64,000 nucleotides of DNA from assembly GCF_000430625.1 (NCBI RefSeq), contig NZ_AUMJ01000017.1:1-64000 (forward strand), in the 5' to 3' direction. Origin of the DNA: Aneurinibacillus terranovensis DSM 18919 (GTDB lineage Bacteria; Bacillota; Bacilli; Aneurinibacillales; Aneurinibacillaceae). The stretch's first letter is position 1, and the number at the start of each line of letters is the position of its first letter. This document shows positions 32,281 through 40,294 of this stretch, piece by piece. Made by a program: the position numbers and the translations under genes. The notes under the pieces are model-generated. The model was not told where the DNA came from. It made no database searches and was given only the letters and a program-made list of their open reading frames with translations.

Positions 32281-33210
32281 ATGAACACATCGAAAAAGAA
32301 AAAGGCTTTTTTGCAAACGATTGGATTAGTAACCGTCTTACTTCTGCCAGCCTGCGGGAGTCAGGGAAATACCGCCACCGCTACCCCTCCAACTCCAAAC
32401 CAACCAAGCCCTACCACACAAGAAAAACCAACGGATAACGGAAATAAAATTGATCCACAAACAATGAGCCACTGGCATACCGTTTCACAAAGTTTAACAA
32501 CCAATGGTATCATTGTCGGCGCCCATACCGGTCTCTATACATCGAAAAACTCGGTTGATTGGTATAAAGCCGCAACAGGGTTGGAAGGAATGGATGTAAT
32601 GGGAATTGTACAGAGCATAAACCAGCCCGAAAAGCTAATCGCCGGTGGACACGGATTTTTAAAAGTATCTAACGATAAAGGAGCTACATGGTCCGACTTA
32701 ACAACCGGATTACCTTCCGAGCCAGATGTACACGATTTACTTGCCATAGATAAAGATGCGAAAAATTTAATTGCATACGTTGCGATGGACGGTTTCTATT
32801 TAAGTAATGACGGAGGAAAAAATTGGAATAAGAAGACGAACTACCCTGCAAATGTTCAGAATATGTCACTTAATCCTCTATCTAATACCCTTTATATTGT
32901 TGAAGAAAAGGGCTTATTTGCTTCAAAAGTAGATAGTTGGCAGTGGAGTAAAGTAAATAGTAAAGACGGCTCTCAAGTCTTGGGACTTGTTCACGATAAA
33001 AACGGCACCGCTTATCTGGCGACTTCTACCGGCCTTTGGCGAACAGACAATTTTAAAGACTTCACTAACATAAACAATGGAAAAATTCCGAATCAGGTTG
33101 TAATGCTCGGCATTTCTCCAAAAGATTTAACTACCGTTATCGCTATTACTAATCATGCACAATTTTATCTTTCTCCCGATAAAGGACAAACGTGGAAACA
33201 AATCAAATGA
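32281..33210 (+). CDS. Beta-propeller lipoprotein (F510_1955/BNR-like)
   Basis: A 309-aa lipoprotein with lipobox LLPAC near residue 23, then a Pro/Thr/Asn-rich linker (about 28-55). The rest contains several BNR/Asp-box-like repeats: GLYTSKNSVDWYKA, FLKVSNDKGATWSDL, FYLSNDGGKNWNKK, GLWRTDNFKDFTN and FYLSPDKGQTWKQI, spaced about 40-45 residues as blades of a propeller. It is often annotated as a glycosylhydrolase-like family, but no catalytic residues are evident; an assembly or binding role outside the membrane is as likely. AAAGGAG lies 7 nt before ATG. It is followed after 51 bp by the ResA-like gene, probably the same operon. Confidence 0.75.
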   Translation: MNTSKKKKAFLQTIGLVTVLLLPACGSQGNTATATPPTPNQPSPTTQEKPTDNGNKIDPQTMSHWHTVSQSLTTNGIIVGAHTGLYTSKNSVDWYKAATGLEGMDVMGIVQSINQPEKLIAGGHGFLKVSNDKGATWSDLTTGLPSEPDVHDLLAIDKDAKNLIAYVAMDGFYLSNDGGKNWNKKTNYPANVQNMSLNPLSNTLYIVEEKGLFASKVDSWQWSKVNSKDGSQVLGLVHDKNGTAYLATSTGLWRTDNFKDFTNINNGKIPNQVVMLGISPKDLTTVIAITNHAQFYLSPDKGQTWKQIK

Positions 33211-33261
33211 AATATCTTCACCAACCATAGATCATTATAAATTCACATGGCGGAGGTAAGG

Positions 33262-33795
33262 ATGATATCGCGAAAATTTTATCGTACTCTTATACTTCTC
33301 GTGATTTTTTTCGCAGTAGTGTGGGCTCTTTATAGTGAATTTGGGACAAGTAAAGAAGCTGTTAAAACTGGAAAACCCGCACCGAACTTTATTGGACAGA
33401 ACCTGACGGGAGGAACAACTGAACTTCGCAAGCTACGTGGAAAAGGAGTTGTACTTAATTTCTGGGGTACATGGTGTCCTCCATGCCGGGAAGAAATGCC
33501 TGCCTTAAATCAAGCCAGCAAGGAATTTGAACACAAAGGTGTGGAGGTTGTCGCTATCAACGACGGTGAATCAAAGCTGTCCGTTCAGGGATTTGCCAAT
33601 CAATATCATTTGAGTTTTCCCATTGTGCTTGACCCTTCGCAGGACATTACAATGAAATATCAAATCGGCCCGCTGCCTACCACGTTTTTTATCAAACCGG
33701 ATGGTACGGTATACAAAAAAATCGAAGGCGGGCCTATGTCAATTGAGACCATCCGTAATAATATGACTCAAATCGAACCTTCGAAAAATAAATAA
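33262..33795 (+). CDS. ResA/TlpA-like membrane-anchored thiol-disulfide oxidoreductase
   Basis: A 177-aa protein with an N-terminal signal anchor (TLILLVIFFAVVWALYSEF) and an extracytoplasmic thioredoxin fold. The active site is FWGTWCPPCREEMPAL (about 74-89) and the cis-Pro is in GPLPTTFFIKPDG. ResA-type proteins reduce apocytochrome c or copper-site cysteines outside the membrane, using electrons from CcdA (a ccdA gene lies at 38505). ATG 33262 has GGAGGT 5 nt upstream; the ATG at 33247 contains that site. Confidence 0.87.
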   Translation: MISRKFYRTLILLVIFFAVVWALYSEFGTSKEAVKTGKPAPNFIGQNLTGGTTELRKLRGKGVVLNFWGTWCPPCREEMPALNQASKEFEHKGVEVVAINDGESKLSVQGFANQYHLSFPIVLDPSQDITMKYQIGPLPTTFFIKPDGTVYKKIEGGPMSIETIRNNMTQIEPSKNK

Positions 33796-33949
33796 GTATT
33801 TCCCAACCTTTTTCACATGTTCGAAAACGAAACAAACCCGGAATACACTCTAGGCATATGATGAAATCAAAGTAAACTAGGTGGACGTACAAACATATTG
33901 ATTAATTGGTGCGTAGTTTACTGTATCAATACAAAAAGAGTGATTTGTA

Positions 33950-34090
33950 ATGGCTGGGTTTACCGGAGGCTTCTGGGCTAATGAAGTAGGGGTGATACTT
34001 GTACTGTTTATATTAATTGTTGTGATTGCAGTGTTGGATCATTCAGTATGGCCCCTGGTGGAATCTAAAATAAGCAGAATTAGGAAATAA
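33950..34090 (+). CDS. YjcZ-like 46-aa hydrophobic protein
   Basis: MAGFTGGFWANEVGVILVL is followed by FILIVVIAVLDHSVWPL and a basic tail ending ISRIRK. A Gly/Phe-rich start, then one membrane helix, is the pattern of the tiny YjcZ/sporulation-associated proteins of Bacillales. GAGTGAT lies about 7 nt upstream. The stop overlaps a terminator. At 46 codons it is easily missed by annotation pipelines. A 9-bp inverted repeat (AGTAAACTA / TAGTTTACT) lies upstream between 33870 and 33925. Confidence 0.55.
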   Translation: MAGFTGGFWANEVGVILVLFILIVVIAVLDHSVWPLVESKISRIRK

Positions 34091-34120
34091 AACCTTCCTA
34101 AATCCGTGGAAGGTTTTACG
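34089..34120. terminator. Bidirectional terminator between convergent genes
   Basis: AAAACCTTCC / GGAAGGTTTT 10-bp stem with a 9-base loop. It ends both the YjcZ-like gene and the ferritin-like gene. Confidence 0.85.
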
Positions 34121-34556
34121 ATTTGTCACAACAAAGCTTGGTATAATAGTACAAAAACCATACAGCATGGTTTTGTTCGTCAGCCGCCGCCCGACGGAAA
34201 CGGTCTTTAATATTAGTATCTTGTGTTTTATCCGCAATAGTTAAATAAAAATCTACGGTTTGTTGTTCATCTTTTAAGGCAAACTGCAATCCACTTTTAT
34301 AATCATTTGGACATTGCTCCGTAATCTGCGGGTTTGGATGGAATCCGGTTAGAGACATATAAATCTTTGAGAATACTTGATAGTGCCTAATCTCATCCTG
34401 TCGAATTTCAAGAATTCGGTTTTTTTCTTCATCATTATGAGCCATTTTGGCTAACTGTTTATAACAATGTATAGCACTATATTCTCCATTAATGGCTTTA
34501 ACAGTATCACTGAGTAAACCACTGTCTGGTTCGTAATGATAATAATAAGGATACAC
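34116..34556 (-). CDS. Ferritin-like domain protein
   Basis: A 146-aa four-helix-bundle protein. Carboxylate/His motifs sit in paired helices: INGEYSAIHCYKQLAKM, EIRQDEIRHYQVFSKIY, FALKDEQQTVDFYLTIA and AADEQNHAVWFLYYY. Each has the E-x(6)-Y or E-x-x-H spacing typical of the rubrerythrin/DUF2383-like group. It may bind a di-metal site. The N-terminus is Tyr-rich (MYPYYYHYEPDSG), using the GTG at 34556 after GGGGAGAGAGTAATCAA; a GTG seven codons upstream lies before that site. It is next to copA on the same strand but separated by about 200 bp. Confidence 0.7.
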   Translation of the reverse strand: MYPYYYHYEPDSGLLSDTVKAINGEYSAIHCYKQLAKMAHNDEEKNRILEIRQDEIRHYQVFSKIYMSLTGFHPNPQITEQCPNDYKSGLQFALKDEQQTVDFYLTIADKTQDTNIKDRFRRAAADEQNHAVWFLYYYTKLCCDKS

Positions 34557-34644
34557 TTGATTACTCTCTCCCCTCACTTTTACGGTTCGTATATTTTATG
34601 CAGCCAGTATGACTTGGTATCTAGTCCAAAAACAGCCATATTAA

Positions 34645-34671
34645 TAGCCAGACTCTAATGAGATCTGGCTA
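34645..34671 (-). terminator. Hairpin downstream of copA
   Basis: TAGCCAGA / TCTGGCTA arms plus inner CTC/GAG. The minus-strand tail is AT-rich but not a clean T run. Confidence 0.5.
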
Positions 34672-34758
34672 CTACTTTCATTTCTCGTTGTTTGAAATGA
34701 TTAGACTTTCTCCTTGTCTACAAAAAGTCCTCGTATGCGGTTAAACTCGGCTAAACTC

Positions 34759-37188
34759 TTATCGTATTTTAACCTTTTGAAGACGCAGCGCATTGAGAAC
34801 AACGGAAACCGAACTCAAAGCCATCGCGGCTCCGGCTACCCAGGGTGCCAGTAAACCTACGGCGGCGATTGGGATCCCCAAAGAATTATAAGCGAGGGCC
34901 CAGAACAGGTTTTGTTTAATATTTCCCATTGTTTTACGGCTCATATAAATCGCATCCGGGATGCTGTTTAAATCGCCACGCATAAGGGTTACATCTGCTG
35001 CTTCCATCGCAACATCGGTCCCTGTTCCAATTGCCATTCCAATATCAGCGGTAGCCAGAGCAGGCGCATCGTTAATGCCGTCACCGACCATCGCTACTTT
35101 TTTCCCCTGTGCTTGTAGTTTTTTCACTTCTTCCGCTTTTCCCTCGGGCAGAACTTCCGCCAAGACATAATCAATGCCTACTTGTTTGGCAATCGCCCGG
35201 GCGGTTCGCTCGTTATCACCAGTAATCATGATGACTTGAATGCCCATTTGTTTTAACCGGGTTACCGCTTCTTTCGAAGTTTCTTTTATCGTATCGGCAA
35301 CGGCAACGATCCCTGCATATTTACGGTCAATGGCGATTAACATCGCTGTTTTCCCCGCCTGCTCAAGTTGTTCCATTGACTCTATTGCTTCATCCACCGC
35401 TACCTCATATTTCATCATCATCTTTCGAGTCCCAGCAAGTATTTCTTTTCCTTCGACAACGGCCCGTATCCCGTAACCCGGGATGGCTTCAAATTCATCC
35501 GCCGCAGGCCATTCAATTCCTTTAGCTGCAATACCTGTTACAACGGCTTCAGCCAACGGGTGTTCCGAATTCTTTTCAGCAGCGCCTACCCATCGTAAAA
35601 ACGACCGCTCGTCAACTCCGGATGTCATTACGTCCGTCAGCTCGGGTTTCCCTTTGGTGACCGTTCCGGTTTTATCCAGGACAATGGCTTCTATCCGATG
35701 TGTGGATTCCAGATGTTCACCGCCTTTAAACAAAATTCCATATTCAGCCGAACGGCCTGACCCAGCCATGATAGAAGTAGGTGTAGCCAGACCTAGCGCA
35801 CACGGACAGGCAATCACCAGAATCGCGATAGATTTTTCTAAGGCACCGGTAAAATCTCCGGGAGCCGTCCAGAAATACCATACGAAAAAAGCAATGAGCG
35901 CAATTCCGACAACGATGGGGACGAAAATACCGGAAATCACGTCTGCAATTCGTTGAATCGGCGCTTTTGAACCTTGGGCTTCTTCCACGACTTTAATGAT
36001 TTGGGCAAGAGCGGTTTCTTTGCCGATTTTCGTAGCTTTTACTTTGAGCACGCCGTTTTTATTAATGGTAGCCCCTATAACGTTGTCTCCTGCTCTTTTC
36101 TCAACCGGAAGACTCTCGCCCGTCAGCATCGACTCATCCACCGAAGAAATCCCTTCAATGACTTCTCCATCTACAGGCACCTTCTCCCCAGGCTTCACGA
36201 GAATTACATCTCCCACAACTACTTCCTCAACCGGGATGCTCACTTCCTCACCGTTTCGGATGACTAACGCGGTTTTCGCCTGCAGCCCCATGAGTGTCTT
36301 AATCGCTTCCGAAGTGCGCCCTTTAGCCAGAGCTTCAAAGAGTTTACCCATAATAATTAATGTAATTAGAATTGCGCTTGTTTCATAATACATTTCGGGA
36401 ACATGGTGGGCTTGGGTACTTGCCGCCCACTTCATTGTTGAGTAAATACTGTAAAAATAAGCAGCGGAAGTCCCGAGAGCGACAAGCACATCCATATTGG
36501 CGCTTTTATTGCGGAGCGCTTTAAATGCACCCACATAAAACTGACCTCCAATGACAAACTGAACAGGGGTCGCCAACGCCAGCTGGACCCACGGATTCAT
36601 AAACCATGAGGGTACCCAAATAAAGGATGTGAAGGAAAAATGGCCGACCATTGCCCATAGTAAAGGAAAAGAGAGAATCGCAGAGGCTACCAATTTTCGT
36701 TTTTGCCGCTCAATCTCTTGTTGGCGATGTTCTCCCTGATTGGCCTGCTCTTCCTTCGGTACAGCCTTGTAACCGAGTTTCTCTACCTTTTTTACCATAT
36801 CGGAAACCGAAACAGATCCCGGAATGTACTCCACGTGCGCGGTTTCGAGAGCGAAATTCACGCTCGCCTTGGCAACGCCAGGCAATTTATTCAACCCTTT
36901 TTCAATCCGGTTCGCGCAGGCTGCACAGGTCATGCCTATAAGCTGTAAATTCACTTCATCCCTGGCAACGCCATACCCCAGTTTTTGAATACGCTGTTCC
37001 ATTTGAGGCACATCGACTTTCTCAGGGTCATACGTTATTGAAGCTTTTTCCATTGCAAAGTTAACATTTGCTTCTTTCACACCTTCGATTTTATTTAATC
37101 CCTTTTCAATCCGGTTCGCACAAGCAGCACAGGTCATACCGGTAATTTGCAGGGATGTTTGCTTTGTTGCGTTTGGTGTTGGTTCCAT
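34759..37188 (-). CDS. copA: Copper-exporting P1B-type ATPase
   Basis: An 809-aa Cu(I) pump. Two N-terminal HMA domains each carry [17 protein letters not shown] (about 18-34 and 86-102). Eight TM helices follow. The transmembrane metal motif is [14 protein letters not shown], the A-domain motif is MLTGESLPV, the phosphorylation site is [11 protein letters not shown], and the nucleotide/P-domain motifs are ITGDNERTA and [11 protein letters not shown]. The C-terminal helix carries [17 protein letters not shown], also typical of Cu(I)-ATPases. ATG 37188 is preceded by GAGGTGG; the in-frame GTG three codons upstream is within it. Upstream lie a CsoR-type operator in the promoter spacer and a second response-regulator-type promoter. 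Confidence 0.96.
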   Translation of the reverse strand: MEPTPNATKQTSLQITGMTCAACANRIEKGLNKIEGVKEANVNFAMEKASITYDPEKVDVPQMEQRIQKLGYGVARDEVNLQLIGMTCAACANRIEKGLNKLPGVAKASVNFALETAHVEYIPGSVSVSDMVKKVEKLGYKAVPKEEQANQGEHRQQEIERQKRKLVASAILSFPLLWAMVGHFSFTSFIWVPSWFMNPWVQLALATPVQFVIGGQFYVGAFKALRNKSANMDVLVALGTSAAYFYSIYSTMKWAASTQAHHVPEMYYETSAILITLIIMGKLFEALAKGRTSEAIKTLMGLQAKTALVIRNGEEVSIPVEEVVVGDVILVKPGEKVPVDGEVIEGISSVDESMLTGESLPVEKRAGDNVIGATINKNGVLKVKATKIGKETALAQIIKVVEEAQGSKAPIQRIADVISGIFVPIVVGIALIAFFVWYFWTAPGDFTGALEKSIAILVIACPCALGLATPTSIMAGSGRSAEYGILFKGGEHLESTHRIEAIVLDKTGTVTKGKPELTDVMTSGVDERSFLRWVGAAEKNSEHPLAEAVVTGIAAKGIEWPAADEFEAIPGYGIRAVVEGKEILAGTRKMMMKYEVAVDEAIESMEQLEQAGKTAMLIAIDRKYAGIVAVADTIKETSKEAVTRLKQMGIQVIMITGDNERTARAIAKQVGIDYVLAEVLPEGKAEEVKKLQAQGKKVAMVGDGINDAPALATADIGMAIGTGTDVAMEAADVTLMRGDLNSIPDAIYMSRKTMGNIKQNLFWALAYNSLGIPIAAVGLLAPWVAGAAMALSSVSVVLNALRLQKVKIR

Positions 37189-37280
37189 GATTTCCACCTC
37201 TTTTTTCTATAAGATTGACCTATTCTTTAAGATTTAACTATGATTTATCTTTATTTTTTTGTCTCATCCTCTTCATTTAT

Positions 37281-37309
37281 ATACTATACCCCCCTTATGT
37301 ATAAGTCAA
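37281..37309 (-). promoter_or_regulatory. copA promoter with CsoR-type operator
   Basis: Minus strand -35 TTGACT (37309-37304), 17-bp spacer, -10 TAGTAT (37286-37281). The spacer carries TATACATAAGGGGGGTA. A G-tract flanked by TAT halves is the CsoR pattern known from B. subtilis copZA. Confidence 0.7.
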
Positions 37310-37339
37310 GTAAAATCACCCCATTAATCCGTTATTTTT

Positions 37340-37371
37340 AGTATCTCCAATTTATTTGAAGAAAGTGTGAA
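37340..37371 (-). promoter_or_regulatory. Upstream copA promoter with response-regulator box
   Basis: Minus strand TTCACA (37371-37366) and TTCAAA (37360-37355), 11 bp apart, with -10 GATACT at 37345-37340, 15 bp from the start of the second repeat. It lies 30-60 bp upstream of the CsoR-controlled promoter. Confidence 0.55.
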
Positions 37372-37545
37372 GAAATGGGTATATGAAATACTTAAAAGAA
37401 ATTTGAAGAAAGAATGGAGAATTTTTTTAGTCCGGTTTATGTAAGATAGATCATGGTTAATCCGGGACAATCCTACTCTGCTTAAATTTTATACATCAAT
37501 ATAAAATTACAAAAAGATCAAAGAATATTGAAAAGGGTGATACAG

Positions 37546-38427
37546 ATGAAATCCGTATGGTTTTACTGTGTATTGGGCTTATCTTGTTATTTTTTCGGCC
37601 TCTGGCAATTATGTAGCTATAGGAAGTTCCTCTCAAATATGATGGGGATGACCGTTTCTATGTCTTTAGGAATGGCAGCAGGGCTCATCGGGGGTTATAC
37701 ACCCGTTCTTTATTATTCAGGTGATTTATTTACTTCTACTCTTTTGGGAATTATAATAGGTGGCTTTTTTGGATTACTTTCCGGAATTCCAATAGGATTG
37801 ATTTGTGTGTTAGAAGGATTTTTTAGTGGTTTAATGAGCGGTATGATGGGAGCTATGCTGGGGGATATGATTTCGCCGCCTCAAAAAGAGTATTTGTTTT
37901 ACATTTTTTTTGTGTTATTACTATGTACGGTCTCACTTGTTGTATATCTCATTGTCCAGGAGCTTTCAAAACGCAATATACCCACTAAATTAAATGTAGT
38001 TGCACATCCCTTATACCCTTTATTCCTTCTGGTAACTTTTTTTCTTATCTTACCTCACAGTTTTGCATCAGGTGAACCGATTTCTCCCCAACCCATTATT
38101 ATTGAAGCAAAAGAGTTTGCTTATTCTCCTAATGTAATAAGGTTGACAAAAAATCAACCGACAGAAATTACGCTGGTTAACAAAGGAAACCAGGAACATG
38201 ATATAGAAATCCAGGATATTTCAATTTCTCACTTACAAATAAATCAACAATCGAATCATCACGGTCACAATCAGTATGCCACTAATGTTGTACATATCCA
38301 TGCTAAACCCGGACAGAAGTCAAGTGTAAAATTCACTCCAAATACTATTGGCACATATCAATGGTTCTGCACTTTACCCGGTCACAAAGAGTCTGGAATG
38401 TCAGGCACTCTTATAGTAAAAGAATAA
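37546..38427 (+). CDS. Membrane-anchored cupredoxin
   Basis: A 293-aa protein in two parts. The N-terminal half (about 1-170) is a multi-helix Gly/Met/Ser-rich membrane domain (MGMTVSMSLGMAAGLIGGYTP and GFFSGLMSGMMGAMLGDM) ending in a further helix near 160-180. The C-terminal 110 residues form a cupredoxin: EAKEFAYSPNVIRLTKNQPTEITLVNKGNQEHDIEI gives His, and YQWFCTLPGHKESGMSG gives Cys, His and Met, a complete type-1 copper set. A His-rich loop (QQSNHHGHNQYA) lies between. The domain should face outward. ATG 37546 follows AAAGGGTGAT; an in-frame TTG upstream contains that site. It probably handles copper for export or oxidase assembly with ResA/CcdA. Confidence 0.8.
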   Translation: MKSVWFYCVLGLSCYFFGLWQLCSYRKFLSNMMGMTVSMSLGMAAGLIGGYTPVLYYSGDLFTSTLLGIIIGGFFGLLSGIPIGLICVLEGFFSGLMSGMMGAMLGDMISPPQKEYLFYIFFVLLLCTVSLVVYLIVQELSKRNIPTKLNVVAHPLYPLFLLVTFFLILPHSFASGEPISPQPIIIEAKEFAYSPNVIRLTKNQPTEITLVNKGNQEHDIEIQDISISHLQINQQSNHHGHNQYATNVVHIHAKPGQKSSVKFTPNTIGTYQWFCTLPGHKESGMSGTLIVKE

Positions 38428-38437
38428 TTCGTCATTC

Positions 38438-38469
38438 TTCACAATACCTTCAAATATTTACGGTATGAT
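38438..38469 (+). promoter_or_regulatory. ccdA promoter with response-regulator box
   Basis: TTCACA (38438-38443) and TTCAAA (38449-38454), 11 bp apart. -10 TATGAT (38464-38469) starts 15 bp after the start of the second repeat. Confidence 0.6.
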
Positions 38470-38504
38470 AGGAGATATTTGATAAATCATGGAGTTGGTT
38501 TAAA

Positions 38505-39209
38505 TTGACGGATATCAGTATTTGGGTTGCCTTTGGAGCTGGTTTCTTATCCTTTATTTCTCCTTGTTGTTTACCCCTTTATCCTACGTTTCTCTCGTAT
38601 ATCACCGGTGTTTCGGTAAATGACATTAAAAGCACCGGATTGGCAAACCGCAAGGCACTGATTCATACCTTTTTTTTCACGCTGGGGTTCTCCAGTATAT
38701 TCTTTGCTTTGGGTTTCTCAACAACCTTACTTGGGGGCCTTTTCAAATCAAATCAAGACCTTATACGCCAAATAGGAGCTATCCTAATCTTTGTAATGGG
38801 TCTCGTTATGACGGGAATTTATACCCCGAAATTTATGATGAAAGAGTACAAAATGCATTTTGCGGACCGGCCTGTTGGGTATCTTGGTTCAACTTTAATT
38901 GGCATATCGTTTGCGGCAGGCTGGACGCCTTGTGTCGGTCCTATTCTTACAGCTGTTCTCGCTCTAAGCGTTTCAAACCCTTCACAAGGTATATGGTATA
39001 TGATCGCCTATACGATCGGGTTCTCTATTCCTTTTTATTTGATGTCGTTCTTTATCGATAAAATGAAGTGGATAAATCGTTACAGCGGGAAAATCATGAA
39101 GGTTGGAGGCATTATGATGATCTTTCTTTCTATTCTGCTCTATACGAATCAGATGACTGCCATTACAAGAACATTAATTAGGTTTTACGGGGGCTTTACG
39201 GGATTTTAA
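38505..39209 (+). CDS. ccdA: CcdA-type thiol-disulfide transport membrane protein
   Basis: A 234-aa protein with six TM helices and the conserved FISPCCLPLYPTFLSY (about 18-33) and FAAGWTPCVGPIL (about 143-155). The paired Pro-Cys motifs carry electrons from cytosolic thioredoxin across the membrane. Partners are ResA-like proteins such as the one at 33262. A TTG start at 38505 with GGAGTTGG about 6 nt upstream is the best choice. It stands alone between the cupredoxin and copZ and ends at a strong terminator. Confidence 0.9.
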   Translation: MTDISIWVAFGAGFLSFISPCCLPLYPTFLSYITGVSVNDIKSTGLANRKALIHTFFFTLGFSSIFFALGFSTTLLGGLFKSNQDLIRQIGAILIFVMGLVMTGIYTPKFMMKEYKMHFADRPVGYLGSTLIGISFAAGWTPCVGPILTAVLALSVSNPSQGIWYMIAYTIGFSIPFYLMSFFIDKMKWINRYSGKIMKVGGIMMIFLSILLYTNQMTAITRTLIRFYGGFTGF

Positions 39210-39215
39210 ACAAAC

Positions 39216-39277
39216 AAGCAGCGTCTACCGCTTATAAAAGTTGTTAATTAAACTTCTATAAGTTAAGAACGCTGCTT
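39216..39277. terminator. Terminator between ccdA and copZ
   Basis: AAGCAGCGT / ACGCTGCTT outer stem with a long inner CTTATAAAAGTT/AACTTCTATAAG stem. It serves both convergent genes. Confidence 0.8.
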
Positions 39278-39327
39278 AATAAATCTCATCATTTTATAGT
39301 ATTGTATAAAACAAACGTTATTTATTT

Positions 39328-39534
39328 TTATACAACATCGTATCCCTGTTCTTCAATTGCTTCTTTCATTTGATTATTCGACACTTTCCCGCCCTCAAAT
39401 TCAACGTCTACTTTACCCTCTTTGAGATGAACCAAGACTTTACTTACACCATCAAGTTCTTCCAACGCTGTGCGAACAGCCTTTTCACAGTGACCACATG
39501 TCATACCTTTAACGTTTAACGTTACTTTTTCCAC
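39328..39534 (-). CDS. copZ: Copper chaperone CopZ
   Basis: A 68-aa single HMA domain. The Cu(I) motif is GMTCGHCEKAV (about 10-20), with VHLKEGKVDVEFEGGKVSNNQMKEAIEEQGYDV giving the ferredoxin-like fold to the end. It delivers Cu(I) to CopA and exchanges it with CsoR. It lies 152 bp downstream of csoR on the same strand; an AT-rich gap between them could hold a second promoter. Confidence 0.95.
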   Translation of the reverse strand: MEKVTLNVKGMTCGHCEKAVRTALEELDGVSKVLVHLKEGKVDVEFEGGKVSNNQMKEAIEEQGYDVV

Positions 39535-39686
39535 TTTGACTCATCCTTCCTTTTTTGGACCAATGTGTAATATATTACTATATTAAAAACAAGATAAAAA
39601 TTTGTTTTATTTAATGAAAGAGTCACCTCCTTAACGCGCTGCTTAAATTTTTAACAATGGGTTAAACAAGAGTTTGCTTAAAAAAT

Positions 39687-40016
39687 TTATTTCATTAATT
39701 TGTTCATTGTCTTTAACAGTTCATCGATCACTTCCTGATCTCCGTCCTGAATTCTTTCAATCACACAACTTTTCATGTGGCCTTCCAGAAGAAGTTTTCC
39801 CACTGAATTGAGTGCGGACTGGATAGCCGCGATTTGATTCAGAATATCATCACAGTAGACATCCTTCTCAATCATTCCCTTTACGCCCCGAATCTGACCT
39901 TCAATTCGGTTTAATCGACTGACTAAATTCGTTTTCATTTTATTTGAATGATGGCTTTTTCTTTCGTCCGTATGCGTGAAATTATCCTGACTATGATTTC
40001 CCTTTGTATTTTCCAT
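39687..40016 (-). CDS. csoR: CsoR-family copper-sensing repressor
   Basis: A 109-aa DUF156 protein. A His/Asn-rich N-terminal extension (ENTKGNHSQDNFTHTDERKSHHSNK) precedes the core LVSRLNRIEGQIRGVKGMIEKDVYCDDILNQIAAIQSALNSVGKLLLEGHMKSCV. The Cu(I) ligands are all present: Cys in VYCDD, His and Cys in GHMKSC (C-H-C). This separates it from the Cys-Cys persulfide sensor CstR. GGAGAG lies 9 nt before ATG. Its own promoter carries a CsoR-type operator, so autoregulation is expected. Confidence 0.93.
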   Translation of the reverse strand: MENTKGNHSQDNFTHTDERKSHHSNKMKTNLVSRLNRIEGQIRGVKGMIEKDVYCDDILNQIAAIQSALNSVGKLLLEGHMKSCVIERIQDGDQEVIDELLKTMNKLMK

Positions 40017-40128
40017 TTAATTTTCTCTCCAATATTGTTGTCCCATATGCTAAGTTTGTTTTATAAGAAACTTATACGTTGTGATTAGTTTACCCATATT
40101 TGTTCATTGGTTACTAATGATTAATTAA

Positions 40129-40157
40129 ATTATAGCATACCCCTGTACCGTATACAA
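40129..40157 (-). promoter_or_regulatory. csoR-copZ promoter with CsoR-type operator
   Basis: Minus strand -35 TTGTAT (40157-40152), 17-bp spacer, -10 TATAAT (40134-40129). The spacer ACGGTACAGGGGTATGC has the same G-tract/GTAT core and position as in the copA promoter. Confidence 0.75.
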
Positions 40158-40240
40158 GTGTATTTTTATAACTGAACAATATTTTAATTAATTTTTCGTT
40201 TCACATTATAACCGCCCAATTTCATTTTTACTTTTTGTTC

Positions 40241-40272
40241 ATCACGTTTTCTTCACGTTTCTTTTCTATAAT
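40241..40272 (+). promoter_or_regulatory. SHOCT3 promoter with response-regulator box
   Basis: ATCACG (40241-40246) and TTCACG (40252-40257), 11 bp apart. -10 TATAAT (40267-40272) starts 15 bp after the start of the second repeat. Confidence 0.62.
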
Positions 40273-40294
40273 AAAAGCAGGGGAGTGATAAATC

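Noticed and set aside
35483-36388. Long plus-strand frames inside copA
   Set aside because: Antisense shadows of conserved P-type ATPase domains.
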